Positions 1 through 7,261 of a DNA stretch of 64,000 nt are shown in pieces. The notes beneath the pieces are model-generated. The model had not been told where the DNA came from. It saw nothing but the letters and a program-made list of their open reading frames with translations, and ran no database searches. The position numbers were made by a program, and so were the translations under genes. Source of the stretch: Streptomyces sp. NBC_00557 (GTDB lineage Bacteria > Actinomycetota > Actinomycetes > Streptomycetales > Streptomycetaceae); contig NZ_CP107796.1 of NCBI RefSeq assembly GCF_036345995.1, positions 124,001 to 188,000 of the forward strand. The letters are read 5' to 3'. Each line of letters opens with the position of its first letter. The stretch's first letter is position 1.

Positions 1-36
1 ATCACAGCGCACCACCGACCCTCGAGGAGTGACCCG

Positions 37-900
37 ATGACTGCCCAGTCCACCGTGCTGGTGACCGCGGCCACCGGCAACGTCGGTCCGCACGCCTGCG
101 CTCACCTGCTGCGCCTGGGGGCACGGGTGCGGGCCCTCGTCCTGAAGGACGACCCGCACGTGACGCGGCTGCCCGAAGGCGTGGAGGTGCACCACGGAGA
201 CCTGTCCGTCCCCGGCACGCTCGACGCCGCCCTTGAAGGAGTGGACGGCGTGTTCTGGATGTGGCCCTTCTTCACCCTCGACGTGCGCACGGCGCCGGAA
301 GTGCTGCGCAAGATCGAGGAGCGGGCGCGGCGGATCGTGCTGGTGTCCTCCGTGGGCGTGCACATCGGTCTGGAGCCGGTCGACAACAACTGCCACGCCT
401 ACCTGGAGCAGTTGATCGAGCGGACCGGCCTGGAGTGGACGTTCCTGCGCACCACCGGCTTCATGGCGAACGCGCTCGGCTTCGCCGCGCAGATCCGCGC
501 CGGTGACGTGGTGCGTTTCCCCTACGGCGACGCGGCCCGCACGCCGGTCCACGAGGGGGACCTGGCCGAGGTCGGTGCCCGGTCCCTGCTGGAGGACGGG
601 CACGCCGGGCAGAAGTACCTCGTCTCCGGCCCGGAGGTGCTCACCCAGGAACAGCAGGTGCAGATCGTCGGTGACGTCATCGGCCGCAGCCTGCGCTGGG
701 AGGACGTCCACGCGGACGAGGCGCGCAAGCAGATGGTGGCGGCGGGCTGGCCCCCCTCGTATGCGGACGGCGCGCTGGACTACTTCGCTCACCTGACCCG
801 CCGGCCCGAGGTCGGCTCCTCGGTCGTCGCCCAGGTGACCGGGCGGCCCGCCCGCACCTTCCGGCAATGGGCCCAGGAGCACGCCGATGCCTTCCGCTGA
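37..900 (+). CDS. NmrA-like NAD(P)-binding oxidoreductase
   Basis: This 287-aa protein has an N-terminal Rossmann fold with the atypical-SDR glycine motif (VTAATGNVG, residues 9-17) and the segment LEGVDGVFWMWP typical of NmrA/TMR-like NAD(P)H sensors or reductases. No canonical SDR YxxxK catalytic pair stands out, as is usual for NmrA members. Start is ATG with GAGGAG about 8 nt upstream. It opens a tightly packed forward set (ABM monooxygenase, small peptide, hydrolase) next to soxR. In S. coelicolor a predicted NAD-dependent epimerase/dehydratase belongs to the SoxR regulon, so a role in reducing or sensing redox-active metabolites is a reasonable inference. The substrate is unknown. Only 36 bp of upstream sequence is visible, so its promoter cannot be judged. 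Confidence 0.85.
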   Translation: MTAQSTVLVTAATGNVGPHACAHLLRLGARVRALVLKDDPHVTRLPEGVEVHHGDLSVPGTLDAALEGVDGVFWMWPFFTLDVRTAPEVLRKIEERARRIVLVSSVGVHIGLEPVDNNCHAYLEQLIERTGLEWTFLRTTGFMANALGFAAQIRAGDVVRFPYGDAARTPVHEGDLAEVGARSLLEDGHAGQKYLVSGPEVLTQEQQVQIVGDVIGRSLRWEDVHADEARKQMVAAGWPPSYADGALDYFAHLTRRPEVGSSVVAQVTGRPARTFRQWAQEHADAFR

Positions 901-967
901 CGGCAGGACGACCACGCCGTCGCCCGGCGCGGGCCGTTTGATGAGACAAGCAGAAGCTGGAGACGCC

Positions 968-1669
968 ATGGTTGCGACGCACTCCGAACCCGCCCCACAG
1001 CCGGAGCCCGAGCCTGCCGCCTCCGCGCACGCCGCCGCTTTCGAGGTGCTGCGCGTCGACACCGCCGCAACGGCCGACACCCTGACGGGCGTCATCGCCC
1101 GAGAGGTGGTGGCCCGCATCGCCGAGGCACCCGGGTTCCTGCTGTCCCGGCTGCACGTCGCGCTGGACGGCAGGGCCGTGGTGCACCACACCCGATGGCG
1201 CAGCGAGGCGGACTACCGCGCCTCATGCCTCGGCGATGTGCGGGCGGGCGCGCTGCACGGCCTTCACCGCCGGTCAGGGGTGGTCTCCGCCACCGTGTTC
1301 CTGGGCGCCCCGGCCGGCGGCATCACCGGGCCCGCGGCCGGGCGGGCGCCCGGTGTGGTGGCCGTGGCCACCCGGCACTTCGCCGGGCCCCGGCAGGCCG
1401 CCGAAGTGGTCGCTCTGCTCCACCGCACAGGAGCCTGGAAACGCGACTTCCCCGGTTTCATCCGCGCCACCCCCTACCTCAGCCCCGACCGGCGAACCTT
1501 CGTCAACTACCCGATGTGGACGGACCGTGCCGCCTACGACGCGTGGATGGCCGATCCCCGCATCGCCGAGGGGCAGAGCGAGATCTCCCGCTACGAGACC
1601 GCACCCCCCGAGTACCTGGTGTGCACCGTGGCATCCGAGACGGCCGCCCCGTCCGCAACAGCCGGCTGA
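968..1669 (+). CDS. Double-domain antibiotic biosynthesis monooxygenase (ABM)
   Basis: The 233-aa protein carries two ABM-type ferredoxin-like barrels, at about residues 22-110 and 125-215, each with the pattern of a small aromatic-rich beta strand followed by W-x-(S/D)-x-A-(D/Y) (HHTRWRSEADYRA; NYPMWTDRAAYDAW). ABM proteins are cofactor-free monooxygenases acting on polyketide-like aromatics, or quinone-handling relatives. The ATG at 968 is preferred over the upstream GTG/ATG options because GGAG lies just before it and the extra residues upstream are low complexity. It is 67 bp after the NmrA-like gene and 18 bp before the small peptide gene. An ABM protein is a known SoxR target in S. coelicolor, which fits the soxR gene 1.3 kb away. 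Substrate unknown. Confidence 0.85.
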   Translation: MVATHSEPAPQPEPEPAASAHAAAFEVLRVDTAATADTLTGVIAREVVARIAEAPGFLLSRLHVALDGRAVVHHTRWRSEADYRASCLGDVRAGALHGLHRRSGVVSATVFLGAPAGGITGPAAGRAPGVVAVATRHFAGPRQAAEVVALLHRTGAWKRDFPGFIRATPYLSPDRRTFVNYPMWTDRAAYDAWMADPRIAEGQSEISRYETAPPEYLVCTVASETAAPSATAG

Positions 1670-1687
1670 AACCTCCCTGGAGACACC

Positions 1688-1876
1688 GTGTCCGACCCGA
1701 TGCTCCGCTCCGACCCACCACCCGCGGTGTCCCGCGTGCGGCCCGGCGGGTCCCCTCCGCCCGGCTCGGACAGGCCGGTTGGCGACCCGGTCGCCGATGA
1801 GCCGTTCCTGTCGCTGCCGGCCGGAACAGGGGACGTCGACCCCGCCGAGTCGCACATCGTCCGCGGCATCGACTGA
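1688..1876 (+). CDS. 62-aa Pro-rich small protein of unknown function
   Basis: GTG start 18 bp after the ABM gene, with CCTGGAGAC upstream as a plausible ribosome site. The product is hydrophilic, Pro/Asp rich (PPPAVSRVRPGGSPPPGS) and ends in the acidic tract AGTGDVDPAESHIVRGID. It has no Cys, no signal peptide and no membrane segment. I do not recognise a family. Its position between two enzyme genes with short gaps suggests co-transcription. It could be a small accessory protein of the pathway, a precursor peptide, or a spurious frame kept open by GC bias. The non-repetitive conserved-looking C-terminus favours translation. Function is not assigned. Confidence 0.5.
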   Translation: MSDPMLRSDPPPAVSRVRPGGSPPPGSDRPVGDPVADEPFLSLPAGTGDVDPAESHIVRGID

Positions 1877-1926
1877 CGCCGCCGCAGACCCACCACCCAC
1901 CCGACGACGTGCGAAGGCGCAGCACC

Positions 1927-2964
1927 ATGACCTCGAAGCCGATCACCGACCTGCCGGGCGGCGCGGCCGCCGCCCCGCCGCCCGGCCCCGCCTCCACGCC
2001 CCCCGTGCGGGAGATCGTGCTGGACGCGGACGGCATCCCGCTCTCCGGCCTGCTCGGCCTGCCGGCGGACGGACCGCCCCGGGCGACCGTCGTGGCGCTG
2101 CACGGCGGAGGAATGCGGGCCGGCTACTTCCACTGCCGGGCCGATCCGGGGCTGTCGCTGCTCGCCCTCGGCCCCCGGCTCGGCTTCGCGGTGCTGGCCC
2201 TGGACCGGCCCGGCTACGGCCGCTCGGCCCAGCACCTGCCACGCGGGCAGACCCTGCGCGAACAGTGCGTCACCGTACAGGCGGCGCTCTCCAGCTACGA
2301 CCTGCACCATGCGGTGGGCAGTGGCGTGTTCGTGGTGGCCCACTCCTACGGCGGCAAGCTCGCCCTCGCCCTGGCCGCGGCCGGCACGGACCTGATCGGG
2401 CTGGACATCTGCGGCCTGGGCCACCGGTTCGCGGTGGACCCGCGGCGGCTCGTCCCGCTGCACGACCGCCGCACGGCCGCACTGCACTGGGGGCCGCTCG
2501 CCCTGTACCCGGCGCACACCTTCCGTCTCGCCGCTGCCATGGTGGGTCCCATGCCGGAGCGAGAGGAGCGCGAGGTCCGGCACTGGCCGAGGATCCTGCC
2601 GGCGCTGGCCCCGCAGGTGCGGGTTCCGGTCCGGTTCACCTTCGCCGAGTACGAGCGCTGGTGGCGGCACGACGACGAGGCGCTGGCCGAGTTGACGGCG
2701 CTGCTCGCCGCGGCCCCGGTCCGCGTGGACCGGTTGCCGGACTCCGGCCACAACGTCAGCCTGGGCTGGACCGCCCGCGCGTACCACCTGCGGGCCTTGG
2801 CCTTCCTGGAGGAGTGCCTCGCAGCGCGCCGTCTCGCAGCGGCGCGCTCCGCCCGGCCGGCCGGCGGGGGCGTGCCCGTCAGTCCACCTGCAGCCGGCGC
2901 GGACCCACCCCCTGCTCTCCCAGCACGTCGTAGGGGTTGGCGAGCACGCAGCGCTCCAAGGTGA
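1927..2964 (+). CDS. Alpha/beta hydrolase
   Basis: A 345-aa protein with the alpha/beta hydrolase core: an HGGG oxyanion-hole motif (residues about 60-63), nucleophile elbow VVAHSYGG (A-x-S-x-G form of G-x-S-x-G), and a late histidine in PDSGHNVSLG. The ATG at 1927 is preferred over the upstream frame opening because GAAGG precedes it. The last 25-30 residues are basic and low complexity and overlap the 3' end of convergent soxR by 86 bp, so the true stop may be normal but the tail is probably not structural. It closes the forward gene set NmrA-ABM-peptide-hydrolase. Likely an esterase or lactonase acting on a small metabolite; substrate unknown. Confidence 0.8.
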   Translation: MTSKPITDLPGGAAAAPPPGPASTPPVREIVLDADGIPLSGLLGLPADGPPRATVVALHGGGMRAGYFHCRADPGLSLLALGPRLGFAVLALDRPGYGRSAQHLPRGQTLREQCVTVQAALSSYDLHHAVGSGVFVVAHSYGGKLALALAAAGTDLIGLDICGLGHRFAVDPRRLVPLHDRRTAALHWGPLALYPAHTFRLAAAMVGPMPEREEREVRHWPRILPALAPQVRVPVRFTFAEYERWWRHDDEALAELTALLAAAPVRVDRLPDSGHNVSLGWTARAYHLRALAFLEECLAARRLAAARSARPAGGGVPVSPPAAGADPPPALPARRRGWRARSAPR

Positions 2965-3331
2965 GGCAGCCGCAGCCGATGCAGTCGTCGAGTTCGTCGC
3001 GGAGCTTGAGCAATTGCTGGATGCGCCGGTCGAGGTCGGCGCGCCAGTGCGCCGAGAGCGCCGCCCACTCCTCCCGGCTGGGAGCCCGGCCCGTCGGCAG
3101 AACGCTCAGGGCGTCCCGGATGACGCTCAGCGGGATGCCCACCCGCTGGGAGACCCGGATGAAGGCGACCCGGCGCAGCATGTCCCGTGAGTAACGCCGC
3201 TGGTTTCCCGCCGTGCGGTGACTGCTGATCAGCCCCTCGCGCTCGTAGAAGCGCAGCGCCGACGTGGTCACGCCGCTGCGCCGCGCCAGCTCGCCGACGG
3301 TGAGTTCCTTGGGGATGGCGGTGGTCGACAT
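2879..3331 (-). CDS. soxR: Redox-sensing MerR-family regulator SoxR
   Basis: 150-aa MerR-family protein: winged helix-turn-helix at residues about 11-55 (TVGELARRSGVTTSALRFYE), dimerisation helix, and the [2Fe-2S] cluster signature C117-x2-C120-x-C122-x5-C128 (CIGCGCLTLERC). This cysteine pattern defines SoxR. In Streptomyces SoxR responds directly to redox-active small molecules such as actinorhodin-type quinones and activates a handful of detoxification genes rather than soxS. The ATG at 3331 is chosen over the GTG at 3340: a -10 element ends 8 nt before it, predicting a leaderless transcript. Its neighbours (ABM, NmrA-like, FMN reductase, MFS exporter) match known Streptomyces SoxR targets. 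Confidence 0.96.
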   Translation of the reverse strand: MSTTAIPKELTVGELARRSGVTTSALRFYEREGLISSHRTAGNQRRYSRDMLRRVAFIRVSQRVGIPLSVIRDALSVLPTGRAPSREEWAALSAHWRADLDRRIQQLLKLRDELDDCIGCGCLTLERCVLANPYDVLGEQGVGPRRLQVD

Positions 3332-3338
3332 ACCCACC

Positions 3339-3370
3339 ACGCTAGAGAGACCTCACCTTTACTTCAACTT
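3339..3370 (-). promoter_or_regulatory. Predicted soxR promoter with SoxR half-site
   Basis: On the minus strand TTGAAG (3367-3362) and TAGCGT (3344-3339) are 17 nt apart, a good sigma-70-type promoter placing transcription start at the soxR ATG (leaderless). The -35 lies in ACTTCAACTT (plus strand 3361-3370), identical to the left half of the perfect operator at 4417-4436, but the right half is missing here. Autoregulation is therefore possible but weakly supported. Confidence 0.5.
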
Positions 3371-3384
3371 TTGGAGGAGGAGGG

Positions 3385-3617
3385 ATGACCAAGCCGGCAG
3401 CTCCGCCCGTGCCGCTGCCCGGTGCCAGGCCATGCCGCCCGCCCTGTTCCGGCTGACCGGTGCCGGGCACGCCGTGCCCGTCAAGGGCGAGCTACGTGAC
3501 GGCAGCGCGGTGAAGCTCGCCCGGTCCGTCGCCGAGTGCTGCCCGACGGGCGCGGTGAAGGTGGAACCCGACCACGACGAAGAACCGGCGCCCGCACCCC
3601 ACCCTCTGCAGGGGTGA
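3385..3617 (+). pseudogene. Frameshifted ferredoxin-like remnant
   Basis: A strong ribosome site (GGAGGAGGAGGG) precedes an ATG at 3385, but that frame stops after 23 codons at 3456. The neighbouring frame, open from 3432 to 3617, encodes LARSVAECCPTGAVKVEP, the C-terminal Cys-Pro motif of small [Fe-S] ferredoxins (C-P-x-G-A). The N-terminal cysteines expected for a complete cluster are absent from either frame. The simplest reading is a small ferredoxin gene divergent from soxR that has lost its N-terminal half by frameshift/deletion. An alternative is a real short protein starting at 3432, but that ATG has no ribosome site. Confidence 0.4.
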
Positions 3618-3651
3618 CCCCGTGACCCGCACATCCGAGGAGGAACCCACC

Positions 3652-4401
3652 GTGAACCAGTCCGAGGCCATTCTGTCCAAGCTGTGGGAGCGCACCTACG
3701 ACCCACTGACCTGCGAGATCATCGGCCGTCTGCCACTGCGCCGCGACGCCCGCTGCCTGGATGCCGGCGCCGGGAGCGGCTCCATGGCGTACTGGCTCGC
3801 CGAACGGGTGCCAGAGGGCTCCGTACTCGCCGTGGACGTGGACACGAGCCTGATGGACGCATCCCGCAAGCCCAATCTGATCGTTCGTCAGGCCGACCTG
3901 GAACAGCAGGACTTCGCTCCCGGTTCCTTCGACCTGATCCTTGCCCGGGGGGTGCTGTCGGTGCTGCGCGCCCCCGACGAGCTGCTCGAGCGCGCCGTGC
4001 GCTGGCTGGCCCCCGGCGGCTGGCTGGTGGCGGAGGACTTCTACTACCTGCCGGCCGAGGACGCGGCAACACCGGCGGAACGCTCGGTCGTCGAGGCCTA
4101 CCTGCGCGCCTTCCGTCAGCGCGGCGCCGACATGCGGTTCGGCCGCCGGCTGCCCGCCCGGCTGGCACAGCTCGGCCTGGTGTCCGTCGACCTGCACGTG
4201 CGCCCCCTCGGCCCCGGGCAGGGCGAGTACGGGACCGAACTCATACGCCGCCGAATGGAGTTGCAGGGGCAGCCGCTGATCGACAACGGCTGGGTGAGCG
4301 CGGAGCAGCTCAGCGAGTTCATCGCCGGACTCGATCGGCCCGAGGCCCGCGACGTCACGACGCTGCTGTTCTCGGTGTGGGGGCAGCGCCCCACGACCTG
4401 A
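3652..4401 (+). CDS. SAM-dependent class I methyltransferase
   Basis: 249-aa protein with the class I methyltransferase fold: motif I LDAGAGSGS (glycine loop binding SAM), the acidic residue of motif II in VLAVDVDTS, motif III-like FDLILARGVLSVL and post-motif LAPGGWLVAEDFYYL. The GTG at 3652 has GAGGAGGAA at ideal spacing; an upstream GTG at 3622 lacks one. The C-terminal 100 residues are helical and probably form the substrate lid. It lies between the ferredoxin remnant and the SoxR-controlled exporter operon. Substrate is likely a small molecule, perhaps a phenol or carboxylate; nothing in the sequence fixes it. Confidence 0.85.
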   Translation: MNQSEAILSKLWERTYDPLTCEIIGRLPLRRDARCLDAGAGSGSMAYWLAERVPEGSVLAVDVDTSLMDASRKPNLIVRQADLEQQDFAPGSFDLILARGVLSVLRAPDELLERAVRWLAPGGWLVAEDFYYLPAEDAATPAERSVVEAYLRAFRQRGADMRFGRRLPARLAQLGLVSVDLHVRPLGPGQGEYGTELIRRRMELQGQPLIDNGWVSAEQLSEFIAGLDRPEARDVTTLLFSVWGQRPTT

Positions 4402-4413
4402 CCGCACCACCGC

Positions 4414-4444
4414 TTGACTTCAACTTAAGTTGAAGTTTTACGGT
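4414..4444 (+). promoter_or_regulatory. SoxR-type operator/promoter
   Basis: A perfect 20-bp palindrome, ACTTCAACTTAAGTTGAAGT (4417-4436), sits between TTGACT (4414-4419) and TACGGT (4439-4444). The 19-nt spacer is the long spacing that MerR-family activators such as SoxR correct by DNA distortion. The central 18 bp match the E. coli SoxR box in 7 of 9 positions per half-site. It lies 45 nt upstream of the exporter start, so the downstream operon (exporter, FrnE-like, FMN reductase) is predicted to be SoxR-activated. Confidence 0.85.
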
Positions 4445-4488
4445 GGCAAGCACAGCAGCATGATCACCGCCGCCAAGGAGAAGGACAG

Positions 4489-5934
4489 GTGCGCTCCGAC
4501 CCGACAGTGCAGGAACACGGCCGCGGAGGCGGGTCCGGCCGAGCGACCGTGCTGGTGCTCGCCGGCACGCTCACGATCATGGCCGGAGCCGTGGTGTCCC
4601 CCGCGATACCCGGGATACGCGCCGCGTTCGCGGACACCGCCGACGTCGACCTGCTGGCCAGAATGATCACCAGCGCCCACGCACTGGCGATCGTGCTCTT
4701 CTCGCCCTTCGCCGGCGTCCTGTCCGAACGCATCGGACGCAAGCGTGCCCTGGTGACCGGCATGCTCACCTTCGCCCTGGGAGGCAGCTCCGGCTTCTAC
4801 CTTCCCGACCTGGCGAGCATCCTGGCCGGCCGCGTCGTGCTGGGACTCGGCGTGTCCCTGATCATGACCAACAGCGTGGCCATGATCGCGGACCTGTACG
4901 ACGGGACCGAGCGCCAGCGGCTGCTCGGGCGGCAGACCGCGGCCGGCGCCTTCGGCGGCGTGGCACTGCTGGTCGGCGGCGGTGCGCTCGCAGGGCTCGG
5001 CTGGCGTACGGTCTTCCTGGTCTACCTGCTCGGCGCGGCACTCGTCGTGCCCGCGCTGACGCAGCTGCCGCAGACCCGGCCCGGGGCCGCCGGCGCCCGG
5101 CCGACGCAGGACCGCTCACCTTCCGGCACCCGCCGGGGCCCGGCCACCGGGCTGGCGGCGGCGCTCGCCGCCATGTTCCTGGGCCAGGTGGCCTTCTACT
5201 CGGTGCCCGTACAGGTCCCGTTCCTGGTGGAGGACCACTTCCACGCCGGTTCGGTGGCCTCCGGAGCCGTCATCGCGGTGCAGACGCTCACCACGGGTCT
5301 GGTCTCGCTCCGCTTCGCCGCCATCCGACGCCTGGCCGGCGAGTACGGCCTGGTCACCGCCGCCTTCACCGCCATCGCCGTCGGCTACCTGGTGCTCTTC
5401 CTGGCCCCGCACGTCGCCGTGCTGGCGCTCGGCACCCTGGTAATGGGCGCGGGCCTCGGCATACTGATGCCGACGCTCAACAGCTGGGTGGTCAACGAGG
5501 CGCCGCCCGAGGCGCGCAGCCGGTACACGGGCTTTCTGACCACCGCGCTCTTCCTGGGCCAGTTCCTTGCCCCGATCGTCACCCAGCCGCTGGTCACGGG
5601 CCTCGGCATCCAGCCGATGTTCCTGGTCATCGCGTCCGGCGCCCTTGTGGTCGCCGCCGGGTACCTCCTCGCCGGCCGGCGGCGCACGGCCGCCGCCGGC
5701 CGGGCGGTCGCCGCGGGCGCCCCTGGGCAGGGGCGGGATGCGCAGGGCGACGCCCCGGCGGGGGCTCCCGCGCCGGGGAGCACCCGAGGCACGGGGAACA
5801 CCGGGAAGCATCCGCCGCAGAACCCGGCCGCGGCACCGGCCGGACGGGGCGACGGCGCATCGGACGCCTCCGCCTCCCCGGCCGCTCCACCGACCCCCCG
5901 CGCACCGCACTCCCTCCACCGGAGGCAGCCGTGA
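4489..5934 (+). CDS. MFS drug/metabolite exporter
   Basis: 481-aa major facilitator with about 12 hydrophobic segments. The conserved loop 2-3 signature is visible as GVLSERIGRKRALVTG, and the TM5 region has GxLAGLGWRTVFLVYLLGAA, as in DHA-type drug:H+ antiporters. GTG start with AAGGAGAAGG upstream. The last 85 residues (from about 395) are a low-complexity Ala/Gly/Pro tail without membrane character, unusual for the family. It is first in the operon driven by the SoxR-type promoter, and its stop overlaps the next start (GTGA), implying translational coupling. Inferred role: export of a redox-active metabolite that activates SoxR. Confidence 0.9.
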   Translation: MRSDPTVQEHGRGGGSGRATVLVLAGTLTIMAGAVVSPAIPGIRAAFADTADVDLLARMITSAHALAIVLFSPFAGVLSERIGRKRALVTGMLTFALGGSSGFYLPDLASILAGRVVLGLGVSLIMTNSVAMIADLYDGTERQRLLGRQTAAGAFGGVALLVGGGALAGLGWRTVFLVYLLGAALVVPALTQLPQTRPGAAGARPTQDRSPSGTRRGPATGLAAALAAMFLGQVAFYSVPVQVPFLVEDHFHAGSVASGAVIAVQTLTTGLVSLRFAAIRRLAGEYGLVTAAFTAIAVGYLVLFLAPHVAVLALGTLVMGAGLGILMPTLNSWVVNEAPPEARSRYTGFLTTALFLGQFLAPIVTQPLVTGLGIQPMFLVIASGALVVAAGYLLAGRRRTAAAGRAVAAGAPGQGRDAQGDAPAGAPAPGSTRGTGNTGKHPPQNPAAAPAGRGDGASDASASPAAPPTPRAPHSLHRRQP

Positions 5935-6620
5935 CACCGCACTTCCCCCGCAGCCCCACCACCCGGCGGGTCGAGTTCGTCCTCGACCTCATCTGCGTCC
6001 ACTCCTACCTCGCCCTCACCCGTTTCGAGCGCGCCGCGGCACGGCGGCGAGCCCGCGGCGACCGCATCGAGGTGGTCTTCCGTCCCTTCCAGATCGCTCC
6101 CGAGGCCCCGGCCGAGGGTGAGCCGCTCACCGAGCGCCACCGGCGCGCCTTCGGGGCCGAGGCCGAGCGGATGACGCAGCACATGACGGCCGTGGGCGCC
6201 CGGGAGGGGCTCCGCCTCGACTTCGCCCGGGCGGTGTTCGTCAACACGCTCCCGGCCCACCGGCTGCTCGCCGCGGCCGGCCGCCAGGGGCGGGCGGAAC
6301 CGATGGCGGAACGCCTCTTCCGCGCCTACTTGACCGACGGGGCGAACATCGGCGACGCCGCCACGCTCGACCGGCTGGCTGCGGAGACCGGCGTCCGGCG
6401 CGGCGGGCCCGAGGAGCCCGACGAGCAGACCCTCACGGCGGAACTCGCCAAGGTCCGCGCCGAGGGCGTCCGCCAGGTTCCGCTCCTGCGCTTCGGCACC
6501 GGGACCGTCCTGACCGGCGCGCAACCGGAAGAGGTCTACTTCCGGGCACTGTCCGAAACCCCCTCGAACGACCCATTCCCCTTCAGCGGTGACCAACAGT
6601 CACCGGAGAAAACCCACTAA
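5931..6620 (+). CDS. DsbA/FrnE-like thioredoxin-fold protein lacking the CPxC motif
   Basis: 229-aa protein of the FrnE/2-hydroxychromene-2-carboxylate isomerase group: beta strand VEFVLDLICVHSYL at the N-terminus, a helical insertion (residues about 50-150) and a C-terminal thioredoxin half with the cis-Pro segment GVRQVPLLRFGTGTVLTGAQP. In FrnE-type proteins the first strand ends in C-P-W-C; here the equivalent is C-V-H-S, so only one cysteine remains and disulfide chemistry is unlikely. FrnE relatives occur in aromatic polyketide clusters. GTG start overlapping the exporter stop by 4 bp. Possible roles are glutathione/mycothiol-type transfer, isomerisation or ligand binding. Confidence 0.8.
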   Translation: MTPHFPRSPTTRRVEFVLDLICVHSYLALTRFERAAARRRARGDRIEVVFRPFQIAPEAPAEGEPLTERHRRAFGAEAERMTQHMTAVGAREGLRLDFARAVFVNTLPAHRLLAAAGRQGRAEPMAERLFRAYLTDGANIGDAATLDRLAAETGVRRGGPEEPDEQTLTAELAKVRAEGVRQVPLLRFGTGTVLTGAQPEEVYFRALSETPSNDPFPFSGDQQSPEKTH

Positions 6621-6628
6621 GGAGAGAT

Positions 6629-7213
6629 ATGTCCACGTCGCCTCTGCGACTCGCGGTCATCTGCGCCAGCGTCCGGGAGGGCAGGTTCGGTCCGACGGTC
6701 GCGCGGTGGTTCGCCGACCAGGCCCGCCAGCGCGGCGACGTCGAGGTCGACTACATCGACCTCGCCGAGCACCCCCTGCCGGCGGTGCTTTCCCAGTCGC
6801 CCGGCAGCGGCACCGCCGAGGTACTCGCACAGCTGACGCCCCGTCTGGAGGACGCGGACGCGTTCGTCGTGGTGACGCCGGAGTACAACCACAGCTACCC
6901 GGCCTCGCTGAAGTCCCTGATCGACTGGCACTACACCCAGTGGCGGGCCAAGCCGGTGGGTCTGGTCTCCTACGGCGGCCTGGCCGGCGGCCTGCGCGCG
7001 GCCGAGCACCTGCGGCCGGTCTTCGCCGAGCTGCACGCGGTCACCATCCGCGAACAGGTCAGCTTCCACAACGCCTGGGAGCAGTTCGACGACAACGGCG
7101 ACCCGAAGGATCCCGAGGGGCCCGCCACCGCCGCCAAGACCATGCTGGACCAGCTCACATGGTGGGCCGAAGCGCTGCGCGAGGCGCGCCGAAAGCGTCC
7201 GTACGGCCAGTGA
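6629..7213 (+). CDS. NADPH-dependent FMN reductase / quinone reductase
   Basis: 194-aa flavodoxin-fold protein of the NADPH:FMN reductase family. The N-terminal phosphate loop is ICASVREGRFGPTVARW and the flavin/substrate motif is TPEYNHSYPASLKSLIDW, both diagnostic. Start ATG has AAGGAGAG upstream, 8 bp after the FrnE-like stop. Members reduce FMN or quinones using NADPH. A member of this family is a SoxR target in S. coelicolor, so co-regulation through the promoter at 4414 is well supported by context. It is followed directly by a strong terminator, marking the operon end. Confidence 0.92.
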   Translation: MSTSPLRLAVICASVREGRFGPTVARWFADQARQRGDVEVDYIDLAEHPLPAVLSQSPGSGTAEVLAQLTPRLEDADAFVVVTPEYNHSYPASLKSLIDWHYTQWRAKPVGLVSYGGLAGGLRAAEHLRPVFAELHAVTIREQVSFHNAWEQFDDNGDPKDPEGPATAAKTMLDQLTWWAEALREARRKRPYGQ

Positions 7214-7216
7214 CAC

Positions 7217-7256
7217 GGTGCGGGGCGTGGGCGGGCGCCCGCCCACGCCCCGCACC
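7217..7256. terminator. Perfect 40-bp inverted repeat, bidirectional terminator
   Basis: Two 20-bp arms (GGTGCGGGGCGTGGGCGGGC and its exact reverse complement) abut with no spacer. It starts 3 bp after the FMN-reductase stop and ends 5 bp before the stop of the convergent response regulator, so it serves both transcripts. Confidence 0.9.
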
Positions 7257-7261
7257 ACCGC

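Noticed and set aside
3361..3384. A second full SoxR box in the soxR-ferredoxin gap
   Set aside because: Only the left half-site matches; the right half is the purine-rich ribosome site.
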